64,000 nucleotides of DNA, taken from positions 806,001 to 870,000 of the forward strand of contig NZ_RBKU01000001.1 of NCBI RefSeq assembly GCF_003633615.1. Direction: 5' to 3'. The position numbers were made by a program, and so were the translations under genes. Positions 1-10,017 of the stretch are shown in pieces. Under the pieces are notes generated by a model. It made no database searches, was not told the origin of the DNA, and saw only the letters and a program-made list of their open reading frames with translations. Every line of letters starts with the position of its first letter. Within the stretch, counting starts at the first letter, position 1. This stretch comes from Mucilaginibacter gracilis. Its GTDB lineage: Bacteria; Bacteroidota; Bacteroidia; Sphingobacteriales; Sphingobacteriaceae.

Positions 1-1179
1 AAAGAACTAATTCAAAAAGGGTTAAATGCCCTGGCACATCCTATCATGATGGATCAGTTTGGTTATTGGATTAGCAAAAATGCTGAAACGGGCAATGCCA
101 TAGCAAACGAATTTCGCGGTTATGAATCTCTCAATGGGTTTGCCAATGGAGCCGGGGGCATACTTTACATACTTGCCAATGCCGGGAAATTGGGGTTTGA
201 TCTTAAGGCATTAAATATTCCTATCCAAAGAAATTCAGAACGCCTGGAAGCAAGCGCCGCTCAAACCGAGAGTGGTGACTCTGGCTTGTTTTACGGAAGT
301 TCAGGCAACTCGGTGGCCTTATGCGCCTTGATCAATGCCGGTGTTTTGGAGAAAAATATCCACTATCATAATCAAATTTATCAAGGCCTTACTAAACCGT
401 CCAACGGTGTTAACCTAGCCACCGGGAGTTCGGGACGTGGATTGGCAATGATATACTGTGCGTCTCATACCCAACAACAATTATATGAGCAGGAGTTACA
501 TTCAATAGTTTCAGATTTACTGAAAGAACAGCAATCTGATGGATCGTGGATAATTAAAAAACATCAATCCGACAAAAAGGGAATCAAGCTTTTAGGCTTT
601 TCTTACGGGATAGCAGGTATAGTTTATTTCTTATTGATGTATTATTCAAAATACAATGATGAAAAAGTCAAGAAGGCAATTTTCACAGCACTGTCCTGGC
701 TTTTAAAACAACTGGTTTCATCAAACGGCCACTTGCTATGGCCGCTAAATTCAAAAAATGGGGTAATCGAGCCTTGGTTTGAATATGGCTTTACCGGGGT
801 GGCTTTAACTTTTATAAAGGCTTATGAGATATTTAAAGAAAATACATTTAAAGTGGCCGCTACCGAGGCACTGGCAAGCCACCCTAAATTTATATGCAGC
901 AATTACATCACTGTGAATAATGGGCTGGCGGGCTTGGGACACGTTTATATTGAAGCATATAAAGCGTTTAAGGATGAAGACTGGAGAGATCGCGCCAGGT
1001 ACATTGTGTATTATTTAATGCACTGCCGCAAGACCGAAACAGATGGAATTACTTATTGGCAGGAAGGGAACTTTACCCAGCCTTCTGCCAGTTACATGTA
1101 CGGGAATGCAGGCATTATAAACTTTCTCATGCACTATACCCAATCTAAAAAGATCAATTGGTCATTGTTTAATTTTTAG
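1..1179 (+). CDS. LanC-like lanthionine synthetase family protein, 5' end outside window
   Basis: The reading frame is open from the first base, so the gene starts upstream; the first internal ATG is not its start. The product has the repeated Gly-rich hairpins of the LanC alpha/alpha barrel (FYGSSGNS, TGSSGRGLAM, LGFSYGIAGI, YGFTGVAL, NGLAGLGH, YGNAGI). LanC enzymes add cysteine thiols to dehydrated Ser/Thr in peptides using a zinc held by a Cys in a WCxG motif and a Cys-His pair. Here the matching places read PWFEYG (about 774-791) and VNNGLAGLGH (about 913-942), so all three ligands appear to be missing, as in some class III LanC domains. A small exported peptide gene follows 0.6 kb downstream on the same strand. 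A role in peptide modification is inferred; it may be non-catalytic. Confidence 0.75.
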   Translation, partial: KELIQKGLNALAHPIMMDQFGYWISKNAETGNAIANEFRGYESLNGFANGAGGILYILANAGKLGFDLKALNIPIQRNSERLEASAAQTESGDSGLFYGSSGNSVALCALINAGVLEKNIHYHNQIYQGLTKPSNGVNLATGSSGRGLAMIYCASHTQQQLYEQELHSIVSDLLKEQQSDGSWIIKKHQSDKKGIKLLGFSYGIAGIVYFLLMYYSKYNDEKVKKAIFTALSWLLKQLVSSNGHLLWPLNSKNGVIEPWFEYGFTGVALTFIKAYEIFKENTFKVAATEALASHPKFICSNYITVNNGLAGLGHVYIEAYKAFKDEDWRDRARYIVYYLMHCRKTETDGITYWQEGNFTQPSASYMYGNAGIINFLMHYTQSKKINWSLFNF

Positions 1180-1194
1180 CTATAAAGAAAGCCT

Positions 1195-1650
1195 ATGAAG
1201 AAAGACATTATCATCGTATGCATTACAGCGCTTCTAGTCGCTCTGTTCCTGTACGCCAGCTTCAGCAAGTACTTTGATTATGCTTATTTTCAGCGTAGCA
1301 TGTATAATCAGATTTTTCCGCACTGGATGGCGACATGCCTTATTTATACCATCCCACCAGTGGAGATTATCATTGCCATCGGGCTCATGCAGGAACGTAC
1401 CCGGCTTATAGCGCTTTATGCTTTTTTTATCCTGATGGCTTTGTTTTCAATATACATCGCTGCCGGACTACTACACGTGTTTTCAAAAGTGCCTTGCTCC
1501 TGCGGCGGCATCATTAAATCATTTGATTACGGTGAGCATCTAATTTTCAATATATTCTTCGTTGCTCTCTCCGGCACGGCCATCTGGCTAAAAAAAAGCA
1601 AGCACTGGAAAAGAAAAACAGTCAATCATCTGCATTTTAATAATATGTAA
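1195..1650 (+). CDS. MauE/DoxX-like redox membrane protein
   Basis: A 151-residue integral membrane protein with about four hydrophobic helices (roughly residues 5-21, 45-64, 69-93 and 115-131) and a CSCGG motif near residue 101. This matches the MauE/DoxX-type family, whose members are linked to disulfide handling or maturation of exported proteins. It starts 15 bp after the LanC-like gene and is probably cotranscribed with it and with the small peptide gene that follows. In this setting it may support disulfide chemistry or export of the peptide; that role is inferred from position only. Confidence 0.75.
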   Translation: MKKDIIIVCITALLVALFLYASFSKYFDYAYFQRSMYNQIFPHWMATCLIYTIPPVEIIIAIGLMQERTRLIALYAFFILMALFSIYIAAGLLHVFSKVPCSCGGIIKSFDYGEHLIFNIFFVALSGTAIWLKKSKHWKRKTVNHLHFNNM

Positions 1651-1738
1651 TGAACGATGATAAAATAATTCAAAATCAACAGGTTAAAACCGGTACCTGC
1701 ACAGAAATCGGACATTATTTAAATTACATACTAACAAC

Positions 1739-2035
1739 ATGAAAAAGATCAGCATGGGCCTAATGGCCATTGCAGGCATCATTGGAATTGGTGGCGCCTT
1801 TGCATTCAAACCAGCTAAACAAGTTGGAACTACTTATTATGGGTATATGGATTCAAGCGGTAACGGTAAATGGTCGCTAAGCAGGCCAAGTGGCGCCTCT
1901 TGTCAGTCAGGATTATCTATTGCATGCACTATAACGTCAACAACGCCCCAAGCGACAGTTTTAGGATTGACAAATGCATTTCCTGCACAAAATACTATCG
2001 TAAATGGCAGTGGGTCTGTCTATCAGCCTAACTAA
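1739..2035 (+). CDS. Small exported Ser/Thr-rich peptide, DUF6520-like
   Basis: A 98-residue protein with an N-terminal hydrophobic segment (residues 5-24, ending in a GGAFAFKPA stretch) that looks like a signal or anchor. The rest is rich in Ser, Thr, Gly and Asn and has two Cys (in SCQSG and IACT). This layout matches the DUF6520 type of small Bacteroidota proteins often placed after MauE-like genes. With a LanC-like gene two positions upstream it could be the substrate of that protein, but no leader-cleavage motif is clear. A perfect terminator closes the operon just behind the stop. Confidence 0.65.
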   Translation: MKKISMGLMAIAGIIGIGGAFAFKPAKQVGTTYYGYMDSSGNGKWSLSRPSGASCQSGLSIACTITSTTPQATVLGLTNAFPAQNTIVNGSGSVYQPN

Positions 2036-2048
2036 CTATTTTAATCCA

Positions 2049-2083
2049 AGAGCCGCTAGGATGATTGTCATAGCGGCTCTTTT
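2049..2083 (+). terminator. Rho-independent terminator after the peptide gene
   Basis: A perfect 10 bp stem, AGAGCCGCTA with TAGCGGCTCT, a 12-base loop and a following T run. It lies 14 bp after the stop of the small peptide gene and also separates it from the convergent TlpA-like gene. Confidence 0.9.
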
Positions 2084-2090
2084 CTTCAGA

Positions 2091-3521
2091 TTATTTAAGA
2101 AATTTTATTATCAATTTAGTTAGTTTGTCTCCATTATCCAGTCGAGGATCTGGTGCATTTCCAATAAGTTTACCGTCGGAATCTATTAAAAGCAAAGTTG
2201 GATAAAGGTTAATTTGATACTTTACCAAAAGCGGGTGTGAGTTCCCGCTACCTCCTGTATAAAGGTTTACAACTTCATTGGAAGTATACAGTCCACGATT
2301 TATGCTTTTTGTCCACGTATCCCGACTTTTATCAACGCTTATACTAATAAAAGTGACAGGACTTTCTTTGAAAGTTGTTTCTACTTTATGTAAATAAGGA
2401 TATAATTCTGCGCAATTACCACATCCGGTATACCAAAAGTCAATTAAAACTACTTTGCCTTTGAAATCTGAAAGGTGTTTTAATACTCCATTTGTATCCG
2501 GTAAGGAAAAGTTATTGGCTAATCCCCCCATTAGGCGAACTGCTCTGAGTTTCTTTAATATAAAAACAAAGTCCTTTTTTTTAAAATAACCGAGGGCATC
2601 ACTAATTTCGTCAGACAGATCAACACCTTTATCTTTTCGATCATAAATCATTTCAGTTACTAATCTTTCACGTAGGTCGGCTTTAAAGTTATTTTTTAAA
2701 TAGAGATAACATTTTTTCACATCAAATGGCCGATTTACCGCAATGCATGAATCCAATTTATACTTTGCTATTATACTTGCTCGCAAAGCCGGAGAATAGT
2801 GAAATTGTTCATTCATTAAAAATAGCGGAGAATAAAACTGATGCAATAAATTATCCCTGTAATTATTTAATACAGTTACTGCCCCTATGGAATCGTGTTG
2901 GAAGAAATCGTGGTTTAGATCGCCGGCTTTACCAACAATCTGAGACACTATATAGGCTTTTATTAAGTTATAGGCATTTTGTGTAAGTAGATTTTTATTA
3001 GAATTTAGATAATTTAGTTGATTTGATGCACAGCTATCGCGTGATTGAAGGTATTTGGTTATTTCGCCAACCTTGGCTGGCGGCAAAGTAGAGCTATAAA
3101 AATTATTGATCTCGGAAATCTTGTAAAGCACATTTAATTTTTTGGCCCCTTTTCCTGAAAAATGCAAATAACCTGTAACCCTTATATCGTCTATTCGGAC
3201 ATTATCGTCTTCTTCTATAAAATAATAGCCTCTGATAGCTTGATTGGCATCCCAGGCAGTACAATGAAAATAGAAAAACAATGGAAATTTCCCGGATTTA
3301 ACTTTAAAGTAAAAAGATTGATTTTTTACCTTACATTCAAGGTGTTGCTGGAAATTAGGATAAAAAGCACCTATACCATATTTGTTAACTTCCAAACTTA
3401 CGATGTCACCATCTTTCGCGAAAGGAAGATTACCATGGATCGTAGCATAGCCCGTGCCAGCCAGCACCGTTTTACCCCAAAAAAGCATCCAGATCAGTAT
3501 GTATTTAGATAGCGTTTTCAT
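2091..3521 (-). CDS. TlpA-like thioredoxin-domain protein
   Basis: A secreted or periplasmic protein of 476 residues from the chosen start (MKTLSKY), which opens a clean signal peptide; an upstream ATG at 3557 would add 12 residues and overlap susD. The N-terminal two thirds are a poorly conserved region of the kind found before AhpC/TSA or Redoxin domains in Bacteroidota. The C-terminal part is a thioredoxin fold with the active site CGNC in WYTGCGNCAELYP. Such proteins reduce or isomerise disulfides in the periplasm. It is the last gene of the FecR-SusC-SusD unit, where TlpA-like genes are common companions. Confidence 0.85.
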   Translation of the reverse strand: MKTLSKYILIWMLFWGKTVLAGTGYATIHGNLPFAKDGDIVSLEVNKYGIGAFYPNFQQHLECKVKNQSFYFKVKSGKFPLFFYFHCTAWDANQAIRGYYFIEEDDNVRIDDIRVTGYLHFSGKGAKKLNVLYKISEINNFYSSTLPPAKVGEITKYLQSRDSCASNQLNYLNSNKNLLTQNAYNLIKAYIVSQIVGKAGDLNHDFFQHDSIGAVTVLNNYRDNLLHQFYSPLFLMNEQFHYSPALRASIIAKYKLDSCIAVNRPFDVKKCYLYLKNNFKADLRERLVTEMIYDRKDKGVDLSDEISDALGYFKKKDFVFILKKLRAVRLMGGLANNFSLPDTNGVLKHLSDFKGKVVLIDFWYTGCGNCAELYPYLHKVETTFKESPVTFISISVDKSRDTWTKSINRGLYTSNEVVNLYTGGSGNSHPLLVKYQINLYPTLLLIDSDGKLIGNAPDPRLDNGDKLTKLIIKFLK

Positions 3522-3531
3522 ATACGGTGTT

Positions 3532-4920
3532 TTATCTTTCATTTTGGGGAATACCACTTAATTGAATTTCATTGTCAGGAATCGGCAATACGTAGCGAGG
3601 GTCATTTGGTGGCAAAGTGTAGGAAACTCCATCTACGGTACGGCTCAGGCTTATCGCAAAACGTTTTTCTTTGTTCAGCCGCCGCAGATCAGTCCAACGT
3701 ATGCCCCGGTATAACAACTCCTTTCGCCTTTCTAGTAAAATCCGGTATAACGCGTCATCAGCATTCGCCGCTGAGGCAGGAACATAGGTGCCGGTTTTCC
3801 ATCTTGTTGCTAATAATGTGTTCAAATCAGACATTGCAGCTGTTGTATTCCCTGAACGCGCATAACATTCAGCCCGGATCAGATAGATCTCATCTGTTGC
3901 AAGTCCGCTATATTTATTTCCATTAAAATCGTATGAGCCGACGAAGCGTGGGAATTGTAGAAGACCATCAAGTATGGCAAAGAATTTTGTTTTCCTTAAA
4001 TCATTGTTATCATAAGAAGCGTATAGTAAGGAATCTACAACTACATTTCTACGCACAGCCAATATGGAATAATTATTCAATGTCGAATGGTAAATATCTT
4101 CGCTAACAAAAGTGTTATTGATAGAGGTTGTTGTAGGAGTGGTCAAAGTATTATAATCAGATAAGGTGTTGAACTGCGTTAAACAGGCGTCAGCATATTT
4201 TAAAGCCGATATATAATCTCCCGTTGCCAAATAAATCCTGGCAAGCAATGCAATTGCAGAAACCTGTGAGGGTTGTGTTTGAGATGTTATTTTGGGTGGC
4301 AATAATGGCAATGCCGTTTTTAGGTCTGCAAGAATCTGATCATAACACTGCTTTACTGTCGCCCTGGTAGACTTAACATTCAGATCAGAACTTAATCGCA
4401 ATGGTATACCAAGGTCCGATGTCGAAGTAATGACATCATAAGGTTTTGCAAATGTTTGTACGAGGTCATAAAACGCATAGGAACGCAAGAAAAGAGCTGT
4501 TCCCTTAATTTGATTATACAAATCCTGCTGGCTGTTATTATATGAAATATTGGGTAGCGCGTCGAGTACAACATTTGCATTGTAGACCTTGCTATAAGCA
4601 TTGCTCCAGTCAGAAACATTAGCCCCTGCATTATAAATTTGTTTCGCCCAGATATAGCTGTTTCTTTCGAGCGTTGATAAATTATTCCAGTATGAGGTTA
4701 AAACATAAAAATCATCAGAACTAATTTCACCCAATGCTGGCTCATTAAGATTGAATATAGCCTCATTTTCTTCTAAAGACCGCAAATCTGCCAAAGTATT
4801 AGGCACTGATAATGCCTGATCGGGCTTGGTCGCCAGAAACTGATCCTGTTTTTTGCAGCTTGACATGCATGTAGTAATAATCAGAGTTATATATGTAAAT
4901 TTTTTAAGTTGCTTTTTCAT
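3532..4920 (-). CDS. susD-like: RagB/SusD family outer-membrane lipoprotein
   Basis: A surface lipoprotein of 462 residues that acts as the ligand-binding lid over the SusC channel. A lipoprotein signal ends in the lipobox-like SSC at residue 22. The TPR-like helices typical of SusD are visible (AYFDLVQTFAKPYDV-type segment, then YLATGDYISALKYAD), and the C-terminal ERRKELLYRGIRWTDLRR segment with the PIPDNEIQLSG end is a strong family mark. It starts 11 bp after the susC stop. The substrate cannot be told from sequence; the absence of glycosidases nearby and the TlpA-like neighbour leave peptides or other nutrients possible. Confidence 0.95.
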   Translation of the reverse strand: MKKQLKKFTYITLIITTCMSSCKKQDQFLATKPDQALSVPNTLADLRSLEENEAIFNLNEPALGEISSDDFYVLTSYWNNLSTLERNSYIWAKQIYNAGANVSDWSNAYSKVYNANVVLDALPNISYNNSQQDLYNQIKGTALFLRSYAFYDLVQTFAKPYDVITSTSDLGIPLRLSSDLNVKSTRATVKQCYDQILADLKTALPLLPPKITSQTQPSQVSAIALLARIYLATGDYISALKYADACLTQFNTLSDYNTLTTPTTTSINNTFVSEDIYHSTLNNYSILAVRRNVVVDSLLYASYDNNDLRKTKFFAILDGLLQFPRFVGSYDFNGNKYSGLATDEIYLIRAECYARSGNTTAAMSDLNTLLATRWKTGTYVPASAANADDALYRILLERRKELLYRGIRWTDLRRLNKEKRFAISLSRTVDGVSYTLPPNDPRYVLPIPDNEIQLSGIPQNER

Positions 4921-4931
4921 ATCGGGTTTCT

Positions 4932-7900
4932 TTAAAAATTAGCTTTGATGCCAAAAGATAGCATCCGTGGAAGTGGATAAGAGCCAAAAGTCGAGTTAGT
5001 ACTCAGATCAGGGTCTAAATGATCATGGTTTGCACGCCAGAGAATGCCGACATTATTTAGATAAGTATACAGTTGGAATTTGGTAAAGGGAGATTTTTTC
5101 CACTGCTGTTTGGTCAAATCATAACTTAAGGTGATGTCCTGTAAACGAATGTGGTCGCCTTTATCAATTAATACTGATGAATTTTGGTAGAATTGATCCC
5201 TGTTTGTATTGTATGGCGGGTACATCAATGCAGGCACATTTGTACTCGATTCATCACCAGGGTTTTGCCATCTTTTATAAAAGTCTGTATTGCCATTGTA
5301 AGGCAAAGCAGATGAAGTATAAGAGCTACGTCTGAAAAAGTAATTCAGCTTATAAATGATATTAAACGAAAGTGATATATCTTTATATGAAAAAGTATTA
5401 CGAAAAGAACCGAAAGTAGTTGGACGTGAAGATCCATTATAAACCATATCATCAATGCTGGTACCGGAAAGGATTTTAGCATAATCAGTACTTACCTGCC
5501 CATTTACATAGCCTTGAGGATCACCTGTATTATGTGTTAAACCGGCCCATTTGTAGCTATACAGCCCATAAAGTGATTTTCCAGTCAATGGATAGACACT
5601 ACTGGCATTACTCAATTGAATATAACTGGAAGACGCAAGTGTCACATCGTATTTGGTCACGATATCTACCACATGGCTCAATAAGAAATTAGTTGTCCAC
5701 CTAAAGTTAGTGCCATTGATGTTTTTGGTATTGATTACAATGTCAACCCCATTTCCTTTGATATCTGCTGTGTTGCCAAAAAATGTTGTTAATCCTGTTG
5801 AAGGTGCTAACGGGGAATCACCGAAAATATCAGTTCCTTTTTTGATATAATATTCTACACTGCCTGCTATAATGCTATTTTTAAACGCATAGTCTAAACC
5901 GAAATTGATCATACGTGTCTTTTCCCAACGCAGTTCAGGATTTCCAGGATTAATAACAATTGCGTAAGGATTTCCAGAGTAGTAAGAGTTGCTAAATTGC
6001 CTTATGGTAGTTACAGCTGTCGCACTTTTATTGATGTTACCGGTATAACCGTAAGTTGCCCTTAATTTGGCATAGGGCAACCAGGATAGATGATAGAAAT
6101 CTTCTTTGCTAAGATCCCATGCTAACCCACTGGAGTATAATGGAACGGATTTTTGATTGGTATTGACTCCAAAAAGGTTTGACTTGTCAATTCGCCCGCT
6201 TAGCGATAATATATACCGATTATTATAGGTGTAAGATGCATTGCTAAAATAAGATATATAATGATCGGTTGTTTTACCGAACCCAAGTGAGTTGGGGATT
6301 CTCTGTCCGTACCCATAAGGTGTTATATTAAATGAGTCCGAATAATCAATAGTTCCATAACTTGTTCCAGTATTTTTATCATAACCATAAGAGGTATTAG
6401 AATTGCTCTCATTAATAGCTTCACTGATTTCGGCTCCCGCGATGGCACTCAATTCATGTTTTTGGTTCCAGCTATGATTATAATACAATTGTGCCCTGCC
6501 CCGCTGAGAGGTCAGATAAGCATTAGTCTGTTGTAAAATGCCACCAACAGGTATCGGGTAGGTTAAACTGCCACCAGATCCAATTTGAGTATATTGATTA
6601 ATTAAGTTCCTGGCGTAATAAGTATCACTACTAAAATTTCTCAACTGATTCGTCACTGCGTGTTCATATTGATATTTCAGGTTAATACGAAAGTCCTTTA
6701 GAAAACCATATTGCATCCCCAAACTTATCCTGTTGTCTACCATCTTACTGGTATTATCTTCGTTGTTCAGTTCATCAAGCGGTCTGTAGGCCCAGTCCAG
6801 CAGTTTGCCGTCTGCGTTGCTTGTAAAGCTTAGAGAATAATCTTTAGGTATAGCCAATGCGTTACCACTCACATCAACAAGCTTTGCGTAAGGATAAATG
6901 TTATCATTGTTGAATGTGAGCCGCCCGCCGTTATTATAAATTGGGTTATTGGTTGTTGCTGCAACCTGAGTATAATTAAATCCCGCTGATATTTGAAGGT
7001 CCTTTAACGGGTAAAAGTTATATAGGGAATTTAAAGTGATCCTTCCATTTTGATTTCCTTTAAAATAACTTCTGTCCTGATCGTCGCCCAAGGAAAAAAC
7101 ATAATCACTATTGCTGTTACCACCTCTGAGATTAAGCGCATATTGTTGATTGATCGTCTTTTGATAAAAATATTGGTTGAGTTGATCGCGAACATCTGTG
7201 TTTCGTAAAGCATTAATTTGGGAAGTTGCATCAGCCGCGCTGATTGTTCCTGCACGCTGGTTGGCAAGGATTTGCACAACGGGAGATACCGGAGAGTAGC
7301 CTGAGCTTAAATTACTATCGAAATAGCCTTTATTGAATAAAGTTTGTTCGAGATTAATCACGTCATTAGCGGGCAGGAAATTGGGGCTATAATACAGATT
7401 GGGTTTATTACCTATGGTCACATTGGCATTCATTTCTACATTTAGCTTTTCGTTGCGCTTTCCTTTTTTAGTCGTAATAACGATTACGCCATTCCCTGAT
7501 CTTACCCCCCAGATACTGGCTGCTGCGGCATCCTTTAATACCGTGACACTTTCGACATCATTCGGATTTATATTGTTAAAGTCCCCGTCATAAGGAAATC
7601 CATCGATGACGATCAAAGGTTGGGCATTGGCATATAAAGTATTTGTACCACGGATACTGATGTCAACTGCGCCAGCCGTGCCGTTAATTGTATTTCTATT
7701 AAATAGCAAACCGGGTACAACACCCTCCAAACGGCTTATTATATCCGTTCCGACCCTCCGATTTAATAATTCATTATTAATCTGTACAAAAGAACCAGTA
7801 GCTCTTTCCTTAGGCAGTGTCTGATAGCCTGTTGAAACAACAACCTCATTAAGTTGAGCGCTACCAATTTCAAGTACAATGGTTAGAAATTCTGCTTTCC

Positions 7901-8471
7901 TTACAACAATTTCTTTCGTCACGTACCCAACAAACGATACTTGTAAAATTGTGCTGTCAGCAACATTCGTGATTTGAAAATCACCATTACTATTAGTCGT
8001 CGCTACAGCCGGGCCATTCTTGATTTTAACTGTTGCTCCAGGCAACGGCAGTCCGTTAGCATCGGTTACTTTCCCTTTTACCGGGAACGGCGGTTTTTCC
8101 CGCGAGGGAGGCCGGGAACTTGCATTGTCGAACTTAATTACAATGCGGTCATCTATTACCTCATAGGTGAGCGAAAGAGGCAATAGCAATTCATTCAAAA
8201 TTCTACTAACCGGCTGATCTTTTTCATGAATGGTTACCGGCTTTTCTATGATGCCTTTAGTATTGCTATAAATAATAACCATCTGCGCACTTGCAGCGAT
8301 CTGGTCAAGTGTTTGTTTAAGCGGCTTATTTTGTACATCAATAGTAATCCGCTTCTCTAATCCTTGTGAATGTGCTAATCCAGTAGCCAGGGCAAGGTTT
8401 ATAAAGCAACTGGCCGCAGCGGTTAATACAATGGATTTAATTTTTAATATAGAGCGTAATTTTGGGAGCAT
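4932..8471 (-). CDS. susC-like: SusC/RagA TonB-linked outer-membrane protein with STN domain
   Basis: About 1179 residues from the chosen ATG (MLPKLRS), which places a signal peptide at the N-terminus; the longer reading to 8585 gives an unlikely leader. After the signal come an STN domain (secretin/TonB N-terminus, around ITIDVQNKPLKQTLDQIA), a carboxypeptidase-like beta sandwich (GKVTDANGLPLPGATV), the plug with the SusC hallmark (VLKDAAAASIWG) and a 22-strand barrel ending in LSFGIKANF. An STN domain lets the receptor signal to a FecR-type anti-sigma factor, and such a gene lies immediately upstream. The partner SusD follows downstream. The imported substrate is unknown. Confidence 0.95.
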   Translation of the reverse strand: MLPKLRSILKIKSIVLTAAASCFINLALATGLAHSQGLEKRITIDVQNKPLKQTLDQIAASAQMVIIYSNTKGIIEKPVTIHEKDQPVSRILNELLLPLSLTYEVIDDRIVIKFDNASSRPPSREKPPFPVKGKVTDANGLPLPGATVKIKNGPAVATTNSNGDFQITNVADSTILQVSFVGYVTKEIVVRKAEFLTIVLEIGSAQLNEVVVSTGYQTLPKERATGSFVQINNELLNRRVGTDIISRLEGVVPGLLFNRNTINGTAGAVDISIRGTNTLYANAQPLIVIDGFPYDGDFNNINPNDVESVTVLKDAAAASIWGVRSGNGVIVITTKKGKRNEKLNVEMNANVTIGNKPNLYYSPNFLPANDVINLEQTLFNKGYFDSNLSSGYSPVSPVVQILANQRAGTISAADATSQINALRNTDVRDQLNQYFYQKTINQQYALNLRGGNSNSDYVFSLGDDQDRSYFKGNQNGRITLNSLYNFYPLKDLQISAGFNYTQVAATTNNPIYNNGGRLTFNNDNIYPYAKLVDVSGNALAIPKDYSLSFTSNADGKLLDWAYRPLDELNNEDNTSKMVDNRISLGMQYGFLKDFRINLKYQYEHAVTNQLRNFSSDTYYARNLINQYTQIGSGGSLTYPIPVGGILQQTNAYLTSQRGRAQLYYNHSWNQKHELSAIAGAEISEAINESNSNTSYGYDKNTGTSYGTIDYSDSFNITPYGYGQRIPNSLGFGKTTDHYISYFSNASYTYNNRYILSLSGRIDKSNLFGVNTNQKSVPLYSSGLAWDLSKEDFYHLSWLPYAKLRATYGYTGNINKSATAVTTIRQFSNSYYSGNPYAIVINPGNPELRWEKTRMINFGLDYAFKNSIIAGSVEYYIKKGTDIFGDSPLAPSTGLTTFFGNTADIKGNGVDIVINTKNINGTNFRWTTNFLLSHVVDIVTKYDVTLASSSYIQLSNASSVYPLTGKSLYGLYSYKWAGLTHNTGDPQGYVNGQVSTDYAKILSGTSIDDMVYNGSSRPTTFGSFRNTFSYKDISLSFNIIYKLNYFFRRSSYTSSALPYNGNTDFYKRWQNPGDESSTNVPALMYPPYNTNRDQFYQNSSVLIDKGDHIRLQDITLSYDLTKQQWKKSPFTKFQLYTYLNNVGILWRANHDHLDPDLSTNSTFGSYPLPRMLSFGIKANF

Positions 8472-8670
8472 CGTGGTTAAATAATATGTTTGGGGGATTT
8501 GAAAACTATAACTATTGGCCTGCCGTTGCGCGGCGGCGGCGGATTGGAGAGCCCTTTTAAAGGCATAGGGGTTCCCATAAAGCAATTTTTCATGTTTTTG
8601 CAGTTAATCGTGTTTGTTAAAATTTAAATATTTAATGCCTGGGCTAAGGCAACGCTATTAGATTCTTTCG

Positions 8671-9729
8671 CTATCTTTCATCACATCCTCCCACTATCGT
8701 ATATTTATTATTCTCTGTAACTACATTGGCACCAATCGCTGCTGCCAGCTGGCTGAGCACAATCTTAATCGGCCTATTGGTATCAAATTCACCATAGCAA
8801 AGACACATGGCAGATCTGTTTTCCAGTTCGATGGGTACATCATAATACTTTTTTAAATCAGCCACAACTTCACCCACTGGAGTACCGTCGTAACTCAGTA
8901 TACCGTCCCGCTTTTTAATCACAGGTTGCAAATCAAGTATTTCCTTGCTGGCCAGAGAGGACGTGCCTTTATTAAAAACTATTTGTTGTTTGGGCTTCAG
9001 CGTCACTTCCGATATTTTTTCCGACTTGGCAGACATAACAGCCACCTTTACGATGCCTGTCACAACCGTAACGGAATAGGTATTAAGCTTGCTATCGGAT
9101 TTGATATTGAAAGATGTACCGACAACCTGTGTCTGCATCCGCCCGCTATGGATTATAAAAGGATGTTTTTTATCCTTAGCTACCTCAAAAAAGGCTTCGC
9201 CGTCCAGCGAAACTACACGATAACTATTAACTAACTGATCTTCATAATTAAGGGTGCTGGACGGGCAAAGCCATATCTTGGTTCCATCGAATAGCTTAAT
9301 TAGTTTTCTCTGGCCGTTTTGGGTAACTAATTGTTTTGAGGGATTTTTGATTTGAGCATCGTAACTATCCCTAAAATGCCGGTAAAACAAAAATAAAGTG
9401 GCTGATCCGATCACCAGCCACAAAGCGGCGATCTTCAACCAGGCATTGGCTATTTTATAGGAAAATTTGGATGGATTAGACTTTTGGGGCATTTGTGCCC
9501 GAATTTCGCTAAGTATGACAGATTTAACTTTGATAATAATCTTATCTTCTTGTTCAGCTTTTAGCGGCTTTAGGGTGTCTTTCGAGAGTTCATCACCAAT
9601 CAGGGAATTAAAAAGTTCCTCATTTTCCTTTTTGCTGATTAGCTTAAACAGTTCATTGATCTCGTCACGAGTACACTCAACGTCGAGGTACTTTTTAAAG
9701 AGACTTTTTATATAGATTTGATCCTTCAT
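8671..9729 (-). CDS. FecR family anti-sigma factor
   Basis: A 352-residue inner-membrane regulator from the chosen start MKDQIYIK; the longer frame to 9912 would begin inside the upstream regulatory region. Residues 1-80 form the cytoplasmic sigma-binding part, a membrane helix follows (AALWLVIGSATLFLFY), then the periplasmic FecR domain (GQRKLIKLFDGTKIWL, LDGEAFFEVAKD) and a C-terminal STN-like segment with YYDVPIEL. It senses the STN domain of the SusC protein encoded next and controls an ECF sigma factor. No sigma gene is adjacent; one lies 4.3 kb away on the same strand. A dyad abuts the start codon. Confidence 0.93.
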   Translation of the reverse strand: MKDQIYIKSLFKKYLDVECTRDEINELFKLISKKENEELFNSLIGDELSKDTLKPLKAEQEDKIIIKVKSVILSEIRAQMPQKSNPSKFSYKIANAWLKIAALWLVIGSATLFLFYRHFRDSYDAQIKNPSKQLVTQNGQRKLIKLFDGTKIWLCPSSTLNYEDQLVNSYRVVSLDGEAFFEVAKDKKHPFIIHSGRMQTQVVGTSFNIKSDSKLNTYSVTVVTGIVKVAVMSAKSEKISEVTLKPKQQIVFNKGTSSLASKEILDLQPVIKKRDGILSYDGTPVGEVVADLKKYYDVPIELENRSAMCLCYGEFDTNRPIKIVLSQLAAAIGANVVTENNKYTIVGGCDER

Positions 9730-9752
9730 TTGTTGTGTTACTCCACAACAAA
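9729..9752 (-). promoter_or_regulatory. Dyad operator abutting the FecR start codon
   Basis: Perfect inverted repeat TTTGTTGTG-N6-CACAACAAA. In the gene direction the ATG follows directly. The same core, GTTGT-N8-ACAAC, recurs near 38049, 43447 and 43602, which suggests a shared repressor. Confidence 0.55.
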
Positions 9753-9986
9753 ATAAAACATAAGAGAAAATAGGGCTATTGAATAAATAAATTATTTTAA
9801 TGGGCCATTTGTTTGCTGCAATTACACGCAGGGTGAAAACCGCAAATTGGCTTTCCGAAGTAATTCGGAACGAGCACCCGAAGGACATCAAAGTTTGTCG
9901 ATAGGTAATCATTAATGATTTTGCGGTTGCAAACCTGAAATCGCTAACGCTTTATCGTATCTACTACCATCAAAACATTTTTGCTT

Positions 9987-9994
9987 TAACTTTG
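9987..9994 (+). promoter_or_regulatory. Bacteroidota-type -7 box before the 10018 gene
   Basis: TAACTTTG fits the TAnnTTTG -7 consensus and lies 24 bp before the ATG of the downstream gene. No good -33 element was seen at the expected distance. Confidence 0.45.
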
Positions 9995-10017
9995 CAAATC
10001 ATTGTAAATCATGTCCT

